A stretch of 64,000 nt of DNA from Holophaga foetida DSM 6591. Lineage in GTDB: Bacteria; Acidobacteriota; Holophagae; Holophagales; Holophagaceae. This document shows, one piece after another, positions 36,391-44,784 of this stretch (its first letter is position 1; every line of letters begins with the position of its first letter). Position numbers and translations under genes: made by a program. Location of the stretch: contig NZ_KI912268.1 of the NCBI RefSeq assembly GCF_000242615.2, forward strand, positions 825,763-889,762. Direction: 5' to 3'. The notes beneath the pieces were generated by a model, which saw only the letters and a program-made list of their open reading frames with translations, ran no database searches and was not told the origin of the DNA.

Positions 36391-37371
36391 CTAGATAGGT
36401 AGCGCTATTCCATGTTTTTTTGCATCATCCTGGATTCTCTTGAGATCCCTTTTTGATAGCTGGCCGACAATTTGGCTTTTAATGTATAAATCACCAGTTT
36501 TTAGATGGAGTTTTTTTCTTGTTCCAAGCAAATGAGCATGCGGATTCGATGGAAGCGGATCTGCATCATTAATTATAATTCTCCACATGCTCCCATTAAT
36601 TTTTAAATCTTTCTCGGAAGGACGTTTCACTAATAGTGGCGTCTCAATTTGGATATCCAAAATGGATCTGCAACATTTCTCATCTCTAGCACTGATTTCG
36701 TTATTTTCTATTCGTGCCAGCAAGTCTTGCAAAAAGACGATTGAGACACCATACCCCATGCTGCCTTCATATCCATTTGTGTGGATCGCGATCACACTTT
36801 TGGAGCCACAAAGAATTACAGGGCTTCCACTCTGCCCTGGATATGTGGCCCCATCGTAGGCATACGCATGTGCAGGACGGAGGCTATCATCAGGAATAAT
36901 TGCGGAAATATTCGCATGAGTCTGAATTGGAGTCACTGATTTTGGACAGCCCTCACCCAAAATATCATCGACCCAGACAAGATCCGTACCATGTGCGTAC
37001 CCAGGAATTACGACTTTTGAACCTACATAACATCCTTCTGATCCTAAATTCAAGGCAAGGCTTTGTTTTGTATGGTTGTGGTGGACCTCAATAATTGCTA
37101 TATCGTAATATGGATGCATAAACACACTACTTACCTTCATAAGTGGCCCAAGCGCATGATCTCCTTCTCGGTTGTACGTGCGCCTTGTTTGGAGCTCTAT
37201 CATAGGAACACCATCAACAACATGAGCCGCTGTCGCGATAAAGCCCTTAGAAGGATCAATCAAAAAACCGGTTCCTATGATTCTTGAGCCTATTACTCCA
37301 GCATCATTTCCTGAACAATCTTCGATATAATAGATCGATGGGGATACGACTCGATATGTCTCAATTGGCAT
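36391..37371 (-). CDS. Trypsin-like serine protease, BREX cargo, AT-rich
   Basis: The protein has 326 residues. A S1-type catalytic triad is visible: His in FIATAAHVVDG (near 45), Asp in HPYYDIAIIEV (near 90) and Ser in GQSGSPVILCG (near 180). No signal peptide is seen, so it should act in the cytoplasm. A C-terminal 100-residue extension has no recognised domain. Base composition is far more AT-rich than all other BREX genes, which points to separate acquisition. Placement between brxC and pglX in the same direction suggests a joint transcript. Cytoplasmic trypsin-like proteases occur in several defence systems as effectors or sensors; whether this one works with BREX is unknown. Confidence 0.85.
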   Translation of the reverse strand: MPIETYRVVSPSIYYIEDCSGNDAGVIGSRIIGTGFLIDPSKGFIATAAHVVDGVPMIELQTRRTYNREGDHALGPLMKVSSVFMHPYYDIAIIEVHHNHTKQSLALNLGSEGCYVGSKVVIPGYAHGTDLVWVDDILGEGCPKSVTPIQTHANISAIIPDDSLRPAHAYAYDGATYPGQSGSPVILCGSKSVIAIHTNGYEGSMGYGVSIVFLQDLLARIENNEISARDEKCCRSILDIQIETPLLVKRPSEKDLKINGSMWRIIINDADPLPSNPHAHLLGTRKKLHLKTGDLYIKSQIVGQLSKRDLKRIQDDAKKHGIALPI

Positions 37372-37397
37372 GATTTATCTCGAAATCCTGTTATGAT

Positions 37398-40300
37398 TTA
37401 CCGGATCTGTATCCGCTCATGGTTCGCCAACGCCGCCTCAAGCTGCGTCCTCAGGGTCACCAGAAACGCATCCACCTCTTCCTGGTTTTCCAGCACACCA
37501 TTGGGTGCCAGTTCCGCAGGCTTCACCACGCGGGGCTTCTTGATCACGGGCTTGGGTTGGGGCGGGATGTCGATTTTGGGCTCGCCAACGGGGGTGACAA
37601 TGGGGGCTGGCGGCTCATAGGCCGCCTCCAGCCGGTGCAGGGCCTCGCCGTAGAGTTGGTCCGCCTCCTCCACAGCCTGCTTGAGGTGGGGGATGCTCTC
37701 CTGGCGATCCATGCGATCCAGCAGCCCCTTTAGCGCCGCCACACAGCCTTCAAACACGCTGCCAGAAACATGGAGGCGCTCCGCATCCTGGCCCAGGCTG
37801 GTCAGCAACCCAGCAATCTTACCCTTGGTCTGCTGGCGATGCTGGGCCACCAGGAGGTTCTGGATGCCCTCCAATTTGGCGATGAGATCCGGCCCCTCCA
37901 TGATGCTGGTGTAGGGGTGGGCCATCTGGAGGATCTCCTTCAGGCGCCGCAAAGCGACCTTCCCGGCTTCCTCCTCTTCGATCTGGAGACGGTTCAGCTC
38001 GAACTTGCCATAGGCCTTGCGCATCCGGTCCCAGGTTGGGCGCTGGGAGCCGAAGAAGTGACTGAGGGTGTGGAAGTCCTCTCCTCCATCCAACAGATCG
38101 TTCTTGGCGGCGCTGAAGGCCTCCAGGAAGGCCGCGCCCTCCTTTTCGGCCAACAGAGGCTTCACCAGCTTCAGAAGGTGCTCCACCTCGGCCTTGCCGG
38201 GGTAGCCGCTCCCTTCCAGGCCCTGGAAGCGCTTCAGTTCATCCTGCCAGCCCTCCAGCTTGCTGCGCAGGAAGGCCACGATGGGATCCTCGCCATCGGG
38301 CCCCATCTGAGCGAAGACATCTTTGCCCAACTGGCGCGCCGTCTGGATGGCCTTGGGATCCAGGGCCTTGCGCTGCACCAGGGTGATCTTCCGGCGCTTC
38401 TGGGCATTGGTGATGGCCTCAAAGACCTTGTCCAGGGCCAGGGAGGCCCCGTCCATGACAAGGTGGATCTCCCCCAGCACCAGGAGGCGGGCCACGAGGA
38501 GGAGGGTCTCCTCCTCGGGCCAGCCATAGGGACGGCGGGAGAAGCGGGTCTCCACCAGATCGTGCAGCACCACCTGGGTGCTCCTCACGTTCATAAGGTA
38601 GAGGTAGTCCCGCAGCTCCTTGATGGCCTGGGGATTGCTCTCCTCCTCTTCGATGCCGAGTCGAGCCTGGGCCACATCATTGGCCCGCAACACCGCCTGG
38701 ATCTCCCGCAGGACGGTCTGGCTGGTGTCCCCTTCCCCACGCTTGTGGAGATAGCCCATTTTGGTGAAGGTGTTGTCCACGAGGTAGCCCAGGGCCTCGA
38801 AGAGGCAGTCCTGGGGGCCGCTCTTCTTGAGGGCCAAGGGCTGGCCCGCCACATAGGTATCGGCTTCTTCGAGGAGCCTGCCCACTTCGACCACCAGGCG
38901 CTCCCGGCGCTTACGGTTCTCGGCGGCCAGGTCTTGCAGGATGCGGAGGGTGGCGGGAGGCAGGGTGCCATCATTCTTCTGCGAATTGTAGCGCTCCACC
39001 TGGAGGCACATGCGCAGCTCCTGCTGAAGCTTGCCGAAGGTATCCCCCAGCTTGATCACCACGGCCCCGCCATCCCGGGCGGCACTCTCGGCCAGACAGC
39101 GGCCCTTGTCCCAGGTGTCGTAGTCATCCGCCAGGGGCGTGATCACCAGGACCGGCAAACCGGCCTCGGCCTTGTGCCCGATGGCGTGCTGGTCACACTC
39201 GCGGTTGAAGACGAAAGGGCGCTTGGTCCGGAGATGGGTGAACTTCTTGTTGTCCTTGTAGACATCCTCGAAGATCAGCTTGCCCAGGGTGGTGGCCTCC
39301 TCGGAGGAGCTGACATCCACATTCTTGATTTCGCGGTTGATATCCCGCTCTTCGTTGGTGAGGAAGAAGTAGATCTCGCCGTTGCGGCTGATCAGGGTCT
39401 CCTTTTCCAGCCGGGCAAGGCTCTCCTCAATGCGGCGCTTGAGGGGGATGCGGTCCTGATCGATCTCCTCGGCGCAGAGGGAGGCCAGGTTATCCACATC
39501 GGCCTTCATCTCCTCCACGTAGCGGATGAGGAAGAGGACCTGGAGCAGGAGGACATCGAAGGGCTGGAGGGCCTCGTTATCCTTGGCCTGGTCGATGGTG
39601 CGCTTCACCGCCGTATCCAGGAAGCTTTCGATGGAGGGGTAGAAGCGGTAGAGGGGCACCAGCACCCCCAGTTCCTGCTCGGCCACCTGCTTGGCGGCGG
39701 ACTGGAAGGCATCCAGGATGGAGCGCTCGCCCCGGGAAAGGTGGGCCCCGGTGGCCCCGTGCTTGCGGATGGCCTCGAAGATCTTCTGGATGAGCTGGAA
39801 CTGGTAGGGCGCGAAGGGGTAGTGCGCCGCAAAGTCGTCGGCCTCTTTGTAGTGGCGGAAGGTCATGCCCGCGTTTTGAAAAGATGTTTGGTGCTTGAGG
39901 ATGTCGCCCTTGGCCCTGAAGATGGCCTGCAACTCGCCCGTCACCTGGGGCTTCTTTTCTAGGAGTCGTTTGAGGATGACCTCGTCCACATTGGTGCTAG
40001 AGAGCGAAAGTCGGGTCTTGAAGCGCCCCTGGATCTTGGAAAAGTCCTGGGCCTTGTCCTTCTTCAACTGCCCGAGGACGGCATCGATATCCTCCTGGGA
40101 GGTGACCACCACCCAGGCGCGGCCTTCACAGATGGTGCCCAGGTTCTCGGTGATGGTCTGGAGGCTGAGCATGAGGTGGGAATCGGAGCCGATGAACTGG
40201 CCCACCTCATCCACCAGGAAGACGATCCGGTGCTGGGGCCCCTTCTCGTCCAGGTATTCCTTCACCCAGCGGCTGAAGTTTTCGGGGGTGATGGAGACCG

Positions 40301-41015
40301 AATCGCTGCCGCTATCGAAGAACTTCTCGGCGGATTCCGTGCTGATGGCAAGGGCTTCACTCAAGGCGGCGATGACGTGGTCCCGCAGGAGGTCCTTGGC
40401 ATCCCGCTCCTTTTCCCACTCGGAACCGTAGTCCCGGAGGAAGGCGTCCACGAAGGCCTGGTACTGGCCCTTCTTAGTGAGGTGGCGCTCCATGTAGGCG
40501 ATCTCGGGATGATCGGCGCAGAAGCCCTGCATCTCGTTGAAGACCTTCAGGAAGACCCGGAGGATGGCATCCCGGCCATGGTTGGTGTCGGCCTTGCTAT
40601 CGATGTTGAAGAGGATGACATCCGTGTGGGCCGTGGCCACGCGGCGGATATCGCCCAGGATCATGGCGTCTTCGACCTTGCTCTGGAAGAACTCCGCAGC
40701 CTTGCGCTCCTGGCCCTCATATCGGTGGGTGTCGTTCTTCAAGAGGTAGGACAGCACCTTGATGAAGTGGGACTTGCCGGATCCGAAAAAGCCTGAGATC
40801 CACACGCCATTCTTCGAGGCGGCCTCGGCATCGGCGGCCTTCCCCAAGGTGGAGGCGAAGGCATCCAGGAACTTGGCCATGTGGCCATTGAGTTCGCGGG
40901 TGACCACGAACTCATCCAATTCCTGCCAGACCGAGGCGTCATCCATTTGGTCAGCCTTGACCACGCCATTGATGGCGCGGGCAATGCGACGTTCGAAAAG
41001 ATCTTGAATCTGCAT
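37398..41015 (-). CDS. brxC: BREX ATPase BrxC
   Basis: This 1205-residue protein is the large BREX P-loop ATPase. A Walker A GFFGSGKSHFIK lies near 75-85 and a Walker B-like VFLVDEVGQFIGSD near 270. Long helical regions follow. The first residues (MQIQDLFERRIARAINGVVKA) are typical of BrxC/PglY. It follows brxB after 13 bases. BrxC is essential for BREX activity and is thought to work with BrxB and PglZ. Confidence 0.95.
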   Translation of the reverse strand: MQIQDLFERRIARAINGVVKADQMDDASVWQELDEFVVTRELNGHMAKFLDAFASTLGKAADAEAASKNGVWISGFFGSGKSHFIKVLSYLLKNDTHRYEGQERKAAEFFQSKVEDAMILGDIRRVATAHTDVILFNIDSKADTNHGRDAILRVFLKVFNEMQGFCADHPEIAYMERHLTKKGQYQAFVDAFLRDYGSEWEKERDAKDLLRDHVIAALSEALAISTESAEKFFDSGSDSVSITPENFSRWVKEYLDEKGPQHRIVFLVDEVGQFIGSDSHLMLSLQTITENLGTICEGRAWVVVTSQEDIDAVLGQLKKDKAQDFSKIQGRFKTRLSLSSTNVDEVILKRLLEKKPQVTGELQAIFRAKGDILKHQTSFQNAGMTFRHYKEADDFAAHYPFAPYQFQLIQKIFEAIRKHGATGAHLSRGERSILDAFQSAAKQVAEQELGVLVPLYRFYPSIESFLDTAVKRTIDQAKDNEALQPFDVLLLQVLFLIRYVEEMKADVDNLASLCAEEIDQDRIPLKRRIEESLARLEKETLISRNGEIYFFLTNEERDINREIKNVDVSSSEEATTLGKLIFEDVYKDNKKFTHLRTKRPFVFNRECDQHAIGHKAEAGLPVLVITPLADDYDTWDKGRCLAESAARDGGAVVIKLGDTFGKLQQELRMCLQVERYNSQKNDGTLPPATLRILQDLAAENRKRRERLVVEVGRLLEEADTYVAGQPLALKKSGPQDCLFEALGYLVDNTFTKMGYLHKRGEGDTSQTVLREIQAVLRANDVAQARLGIEEEESNPQAIKELRDYLYLMNVRSTQVVLHDLVETRFSRRPYGWPEEETLLLVARLLVLGEIHLVMDGASLALDKVFEAITNAQKRRKITLVQRKALDPKAIQTARQLGKDVFAQMGPDGEDPIVAFLRSKLEGWQDELKRFQGLEGSGYPGKAEVEHLLKLVKPLLAEKEGAAFLEAFSAAKNDLLDGGEDFHTLSHFFGSQRPTWDRMRKAYGKFELNRLQIEEEEAGKVALRRLKEILQMAHPYTSIMEGPDLIAKLEGIQNLLVAQHRQQTKGKIAGLLTSLGQDAERLHVSGSVFEGCVAALKGLLDRMDRQESIPHLKQAVEEADQLYGEALHRLEAAYEPPAPIVTPVGEPKIDIPPQPKPVIKKPRVVKPAELAPNGVLENQEEVDAFLVTLRTQLEAALANHERIQIR

Positions 41016-41028
41016 GGGGGAATCCGAA

Positions 41029-41604
41029 TCAGGGCACGAGTTTGAAGGCGCGGTAGTAGTTGTCCTGCTTGATCTGGCCGAAGAGGGAAAGGGACTGGCC
41101 GTCGTAGGTGCCGGGGTAGAAGACCACCAGGGGGGTATCCCCCATGACGGGATGGAGGTTGTTCAGCAGGTTGTGGGAGCGGAGGAGGGGAAAGGCGCTG
41201 CCGACGCCGGACATGAGCATGAGGTCCAGTTCCTGGGGGGGAAACTGCTTGGCCAGGAAGGCGGCGATGTGCTTCCCGTGGAGGGGGGCCGCCAGGGCCT
41301 TTTGTAGGGCCTCGTCCCCCTTGGCCTGCTGCATCTCGATGGCCTTGTCCAGGAGCTTGCGCTCCTTCAAGTAGCCCAGCATCAAATCGAAGAGGTTCAC
41401 GTGGGCGATCCGCAGATGGGGGCGCTGTTTGGGAATCTGGGTCATGAGGAAGTCGAGGTGGCGGCGGATCGCCAATTCGTCCTTGGGCAGGTAATCGAAG
41501 ACCCAGAAGCCGATCTCGTTGCCCAGGCCTTTGCCCGCAAGGAAATCCTCGCTGAGGATCTTGGGCAGGATCTGGTCGAGGCGCTCGTCGAGGTTGGAGG
41601 TCAT
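41029..41604 (-). CDS. brxB: BREX protein BrxB (DUF1788)
   Basis: The 191-residue protein fits the DUF1788/BrxB family: LGNEIGFWVFDYLPKDE, HVNLFDLMLGYL, DLMLMSGVGSAFPLLRSHNLLN and LVVFYPGTYDGQSLSLFG, the last being highly characteristic. The start overlaps the brxA stop by four bases. It is required for BREX methylation and defence in studied type 1 systems. Its biochemical role is not settled. Confidence 0.94.
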   Translation of the reverse strand: MTSNLDERLDQILPKILSEDFLAGKGLGNEIGFWVFDYLPKDELAIRRHLDFLMTQIPKQRPHLRIAHVNLFDLMLGYLKERKLLDKAIEMQQAKGDEALQKALAAPLHGKHIAAFLAKQFPPQELDLMLMSGVGSAFPLLRSHNLLNNLHPVMGDTPLVVFYPGTYDGQSLSLFGQIKQDNYYRAFKLVP

Positions 41605-42263
41605 GGGCTCACCTGAAGACAGCGGAGGACAAGGCGCTCGTCCCTGGATTCCAGGTACCGAAGCACGGGCGTGGCCAGGAAGACGGGCTGGAGTTTGAGG
41701 CTACGGGTGTTCTCCAGGAAACCCGCCTGGGCGAGGCAGAGGTAAACCGAAGACCGAAGGCGGCGGCGAGTGGAGTCGTTCCACCAAGGCATCTCGGAGT
41801 CCCGCCCCCGGCAATCCAGGAGGTAGTCCTCCCAGAGGGTGAAGGGCAAGTTCGGGGCGAAGCGGCGGTATTGCTCCCGGACCACCAGGTCCAGGAAATC
41901 CCCCAACAGGGGGCTGTGCTTCACGGCGGCGGCCAGCAGGGCCTGCTGGACCACCGGGCTGGCAGAATCCCGAATCAATTCCCAGAAGGGGGGATCGAAG
42001 GGGGCGAGGCGATCCCGGATCAGCCGGGCCAACCGCTTGCCGGTGGCGATGGACTTGGCCTGGAGGCAGTTCTCCTGCTCAATGGCGGCCTTCCAATCAG
42101 CCCCTGACACCCCGCGCAGCAAGAGATCCGCGATGACGCGGCTTTCGGCGGGCTTGAGGGCGCCTGCGGTGAGATTGGCCGAATACCTCACTGCACAACC
42201 CCAGAACGGTAAGGGGATGTGTCCAAGGCGAGCACTTGCAAGACCTGAGAGGGCATGAGCCAT
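41601..42263 (-). CDS. brxA: BREX protein BrxA (DUF1819)
   Basis: BrxA is a small helical DNA-binding protein and normally the first gene of type 1 BREX. Recognisable segments are VRYSANLTAGALKPAES, QENCLQAKSIATGKRLARLI and the C-terminal LPFTLWEDYLLDC. The frame is open from ATG 42263 (220 residues). The family homology begins at VRYSANL, so a GTG at 42191 with GGGG upstream is an alternative start and would give 196 residues. The BREX promoter should lie in the 300 bases upstream. Confidence 0.9.
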   Translation of the reverse strand: MAHALSGLASARLGHIPLPFWGCAVRYSANLTAGALKPAESRVIADLLLRGVSGADWKAAIEQENCLQAKSIATGKRLARLIRDRLAPFDPPFWELIRDSASPVVQQALLAAAVKHSPLLGDFLDLVVREQYRRFAPNLPFTLWEDYLLDCRGRDSEMPWWNDSTRRRLRSSVYLCLAQAGFLENTRSLKLQPVFLATPVLRYLESRDERLVLRCLQVSP

Positions 42264-42576
42264 TGTCCACCATTCGGAGTCAAAGTGGAGGCCGATAGGG
42301 GCTCAAGGTGGGCAAAAGTTGGCAAGTCCGGGTCGGCTGACTGCATCTGCCAAGTGTGCCAGCCCATAAGAGACAGCTACTGACGCACTCCAGACTCCGG
42401 GCTTTCTGGCCGTTGGGGGCCAAAGCCTGCGGCATACCCTCAAGGCCTGGGGGCGACCAGGGGCAAACTATCTGTAGACGCCTTTCTAGCCTCGAATTGC
42501 AGCTGGGCAAATCGGCCCAGCGGTAAGGCTGGCCGCGCTGCACCCTAGGTTCGCCCAGGTGGGCACAGGAGGCTCT
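42264..42576. other. Probable divergent promoter region of the BREX operon
   Basis: No gene is apparent in these 313 bases. GCTTTCTGGCC (42401-42411) and GGCCAAAGC (42418-42426) form a dyad with one bulged base. No consensus promoter could be fixed. BREX reads left from here and the accessory genes read right. Confidence 0.45.
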
Positions 42577-42660
42577 ATGCCGAAGAAGAACAAGAACCTG
42601 AAGGAGCAGGTCGACCAGATCCTGGCCGGTATTTCCTTGGATATCGGCAAGCAGTGCTGA
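42577..42660 (+). CDS. Possible 27-residue peptide
   Basis: ATG 42577 has a strong AGGAGG five bases upstream and opens a 27-codon Lys-rich, amphipathic frame (MPKKNKNLKEQ start, IGKQC end) ending in TGA at 42658. The ribosome site is better than those of most genes here. No family was recognised. It lies 163 bases before the RadC-like gene in the same direction and could be a leader peptide or small antitoxin-like protein. Coding status rests on the Shine-Dalgarno alone. Confidence 0.35.
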   Translation: MPKKNKNLKEQVDQILAGISLDIGKQC

Positions 42661-42823
42661 GCGCCGAGGGCATGGAGGCCCCCTTCCCCTTGTGGCACAG
42701 ATCGTCCCCTGGCGCGCCCTGACTCCCCCTACCCGGTCTATCCGCCTGCGGTCCGGCCGGTCCGGGGGACGCGGGAGCTGGGTGGCCTCTCTCCCAGTGC
42801 CCACAAGGGGCAGGAGAACCCCC

Positions 42824-43495
42824 ATGACCCAATACACCGCCACTCCAGACATCAAGTCCGAGTCCCAGGAAGACCACCTCTTGGCCAGCGCCCTCGCGGG
42901 GGTCGAAACGCTCTCCGACGTGCAACTCCTGGCCACCCTGCTGGAAGAAGAGCAGATCAACCGGGCTGAAAACCTTCTGCTGGAGGCCGGCAACCTGGCC
43001 CTCCTCGCGAACAAGGGGCCCGTCGAGCTTATGGCCCTCGGCCTAGGGACCAGGGAGGTGGTGCGCCTGCTGGTCAACACCGAGCTTACGGCCCGGTTGG
43101 CGATCCATCGGCGCGCCCGCAGGCTCGGAAACCCGGCCGAGACGGTCGAAGCGATCCGCCTGCGGGCCCTGGGGTGGGACTGTGAGTGCGTCGGGGTCAT
43201 CGTTGTGGACCGGGAACGCCACATCCTTCTGGACCAGATCCTCTTCCGGGGCACTCCCTATCAATGTCCTGCGGACATCTGCGTGGTCCTCCGCGAGGTG
43301 GTCCGGACCGGGGGCTTTGGTGTGGTGCTCTACCGATGGGTGCCCGCCTCCGAGGTGATCCTTTTGGCCGAGGACCGCATCCTCGCCGATCGGCTGCGGC
43401 TGGCTGCCAGCGCTCTGGGCGTCGAGGTCCTCGACTGCTTGCTCATCTCCGAACAGAGCTGCTGGTCCGGGAGGACTGACGGCCGCTGGCTTTGA
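42824..43495 (+). CDS. RadC/JAB-like protein with degenerate metal site
   Basis: The 223-residue protein starts at ATG 42824 (GGAGAA upstream); an in-frame start 132 bases earlier lacks support. The N-terminus resembles the RadC helix-hairpin-helix part (LSDVQLLATLLEEEQ). The C-terminal half follows the RadC JAB-domain pattern (CVGVIVVDRERHILLDQILFRGT, PADICVVLREVV). RadC normally has a HNHPSG metal-binding motif after this. Here the aligned stretch reads VVLYRWVPASE, so both His are gone, and the later Asp/His ligands are not evident. Enzyme activity is therefore unlikely. RadC-like genes are common in mobile and defence islands, usually with unclear roles. Confidence 0.7.
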   Translation: MTQYTATPDIKSESQEDHLLASALAGVETLSDVQLLATLLEEEQINRAENLLLEAGNLALLANKGPVELMALGLGTREVVRLLVNTELTARLAIHRRARRLGNPAETVEAIRLRALGWDCECVGVIVVDRERHILLDQILFRGTPYQCPADICVVLREVVRTGGFGVVLYRWVPASEVILLAEDRILADRLRLAASALGVEVLDCLLISEQSCWSGRTDGRWL

Positions 43496-43526
43496 CATCG
43501 TTCCGATTCCAGCCTGGTTAAGATGC

Positions 43527-43550
43527 GAATCCCCCCCCCCAGGGGGATTC
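43527..43550 (+). promoter_or_regulatory. C10 tract in a hairpin just before the zeta-like gene
   Basis: GAATCCCCC (43527-43535) pairs exactly with GGGGGATTC (43542-43550), and the left arm is part of a run of ten C (43531-43540). The AGGGGG that could serve as ribosome site for an ATG at 43554 is inside the stem. It may be a terminator for the RadC-like gene (no T-run) or a translation-control hairpin. Long C-runs are prone to slippage. Confidence 0.5.
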
Positions 43551-43616
43551 CGCATGTCAGCCCCTGTCCATGCAAAGGAGTCATCCTTCACAATGCAAAG
43601 ACCAGGAAAGGACGCC

Positions 43617-44705
43617 ATGGAAGCCGAAGACCTCGTAAAAGCCCTTCGCCAGGGCGTATTCGAGAACAACCGTCGCCTCGCGCGGGCCCTGGCGGAGTGG
43701 GGTGGCCCCCTGGAGCAGGGTCAGGTGAGGGGCATGCTGAATGCGTGGGCCTTTGGAAGTCCACAGCCTCAGGGCCTCGCCACTCCCGAGCCCCTTCCGG
43801 ACCGGCGTCCACCATGGCGGGATGTCCCGTCGTTGAAGCGAGTGCCTTTCGGGACCCTGATGCCGGAGGTCCGGCAGCGCTGGGTGGCCCGATTGAGTGA
43901 GGAGGTCCGAGCCCTGGCCAAGAACCACCGGAAAGCGCTGGCGGATTATGCGGAGCGCCAGGACACCCGGGGGGGACGCATCTTCAGCGGCGATACCCTG
44001 CTGTACCTGATTCCTGGGGTGGCTGAGAACCCGCCCCTGGCTCTGGCCGCCTTCAGGGAAGTGGATCTCACGGTCCTGGGAGAGCTCTCCTCCCTCAGCG
44101 GTAGGATCCGTGATCAGGCCCTGGATTTGGCAGGCAAGGAACCCGTCATCCTTATGGCGGGCGGGAATGCTGCGGGTAAGAGCACCTTCAGCTACCAGGC
44201 GATCCGCCAGGGATTCCAGGGCGCCATCCTGGACAGCCCCTGGGTGGCGGAGAATGATGTCCGCAAAGTGCTGAACCGAGGCCATGAGGCCTGGGCGGTG
44301 TACGTAGACCGACCCTTTGAGGAGGCCTTCCAGTCCATGGTGCTGCGCGCCGCGGACGAGGGCCGCCTGGTGGATCCCAGCGAGATGGCCCGCACCCATG
44401 TCGAGGTGCCGCAGAGGCTTCACCAGGGCCTCGCAATCTTCCGGAACCAGCCAAGGGTGTCCTGCTGGCACCTGCGGAACAACGCCCCGGATCTGAACGG
44501 AATCGAAGCCATCGGCGGCCCCCTGCACCGTGAGGGGAAGGATGCCCTGACCTCCATCCGACTACGACCGGAAGCCCGGGGCCGGGCCGAACTGGAACAG
44601 GCAGCCCGGCAATGCTGGACCCGCTTCCAGCGGGCCATCCAGGCCAACCATCACAACCCCTATCCAGCGGACCTGGCCGAGGAGATATCCCGGCGCATGC
44701 CGTGA
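43617..44705 (+). CDS. Zeta-toxin-like P-loop kinase
   Basis: The chosen start is ATG 43617 (GGAAAGGA upstream); in-frame ATGs at 43554 and 43593 are alternatives. The first 170 residues are helical without a recognised domain. Then ILMAGGNAAGKSTFSYQAI forms a zeta/AAA_33-type Walker A, followed by AWAVYVDRPFEEAF, VEVPQRLHQGLA and a helical end (PYPADLAEEISRRMP). Zeta toxins phosphorylate UDP-N-acetylglucosamine or other nucleotides and block wall synthesis. Their epsilon antitoxin is not seen here, although the long N-terminal region could play that part. A copy of the C-terminal coding end occurs at 47519-47575, showing local duplication. Confidence 0.7.
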   Translation: MEAEDLVKALRQGVFENNRRLARALAEWGGPLEQGQVRGMLNAWAFGSPQPQGLATPEPLPDRRPPWRDVPSLKRVPFGTLMPEVRQRWVARLSEEVRALAKNHRKALADYAERQDTRGGRIFSGDTLLYLIPGVAENPPLALAAFREVDLTVLGELSSLSGRIRDQALDLAGKEPVILMAGGNAAGKSTFSYQAIRQGFQGAILDSPWVAENDVRKVLNRGHEAWAVYVDRPFEEAFQSMVLRAADEGRLVDPSEMARTHVEVPQRLHQGLAIFRNQPRVSCWHLRNNAPDLNGIEAIGGPLHREGKDALTSIRLRPEARGRAELEQAARQCWTRFQRAIQANHHNPYPADLAEEISRRMP

Positions 44706-44784
44706 GGGGAGAAGGAACGATGCCTCCCGGGGCCCACCGGGCTTACCCTGGATCAAACCACCTCATCCGGAGCCGGGTCCAAAA

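Noticed and set aside
37770..39962. 730-codon plus-strand frame inside brxC
   Set aside because: Leu/Glu/Gly-rich shadow of the brxC coding strand. GC-rich codon use leaves the antisense frame open.
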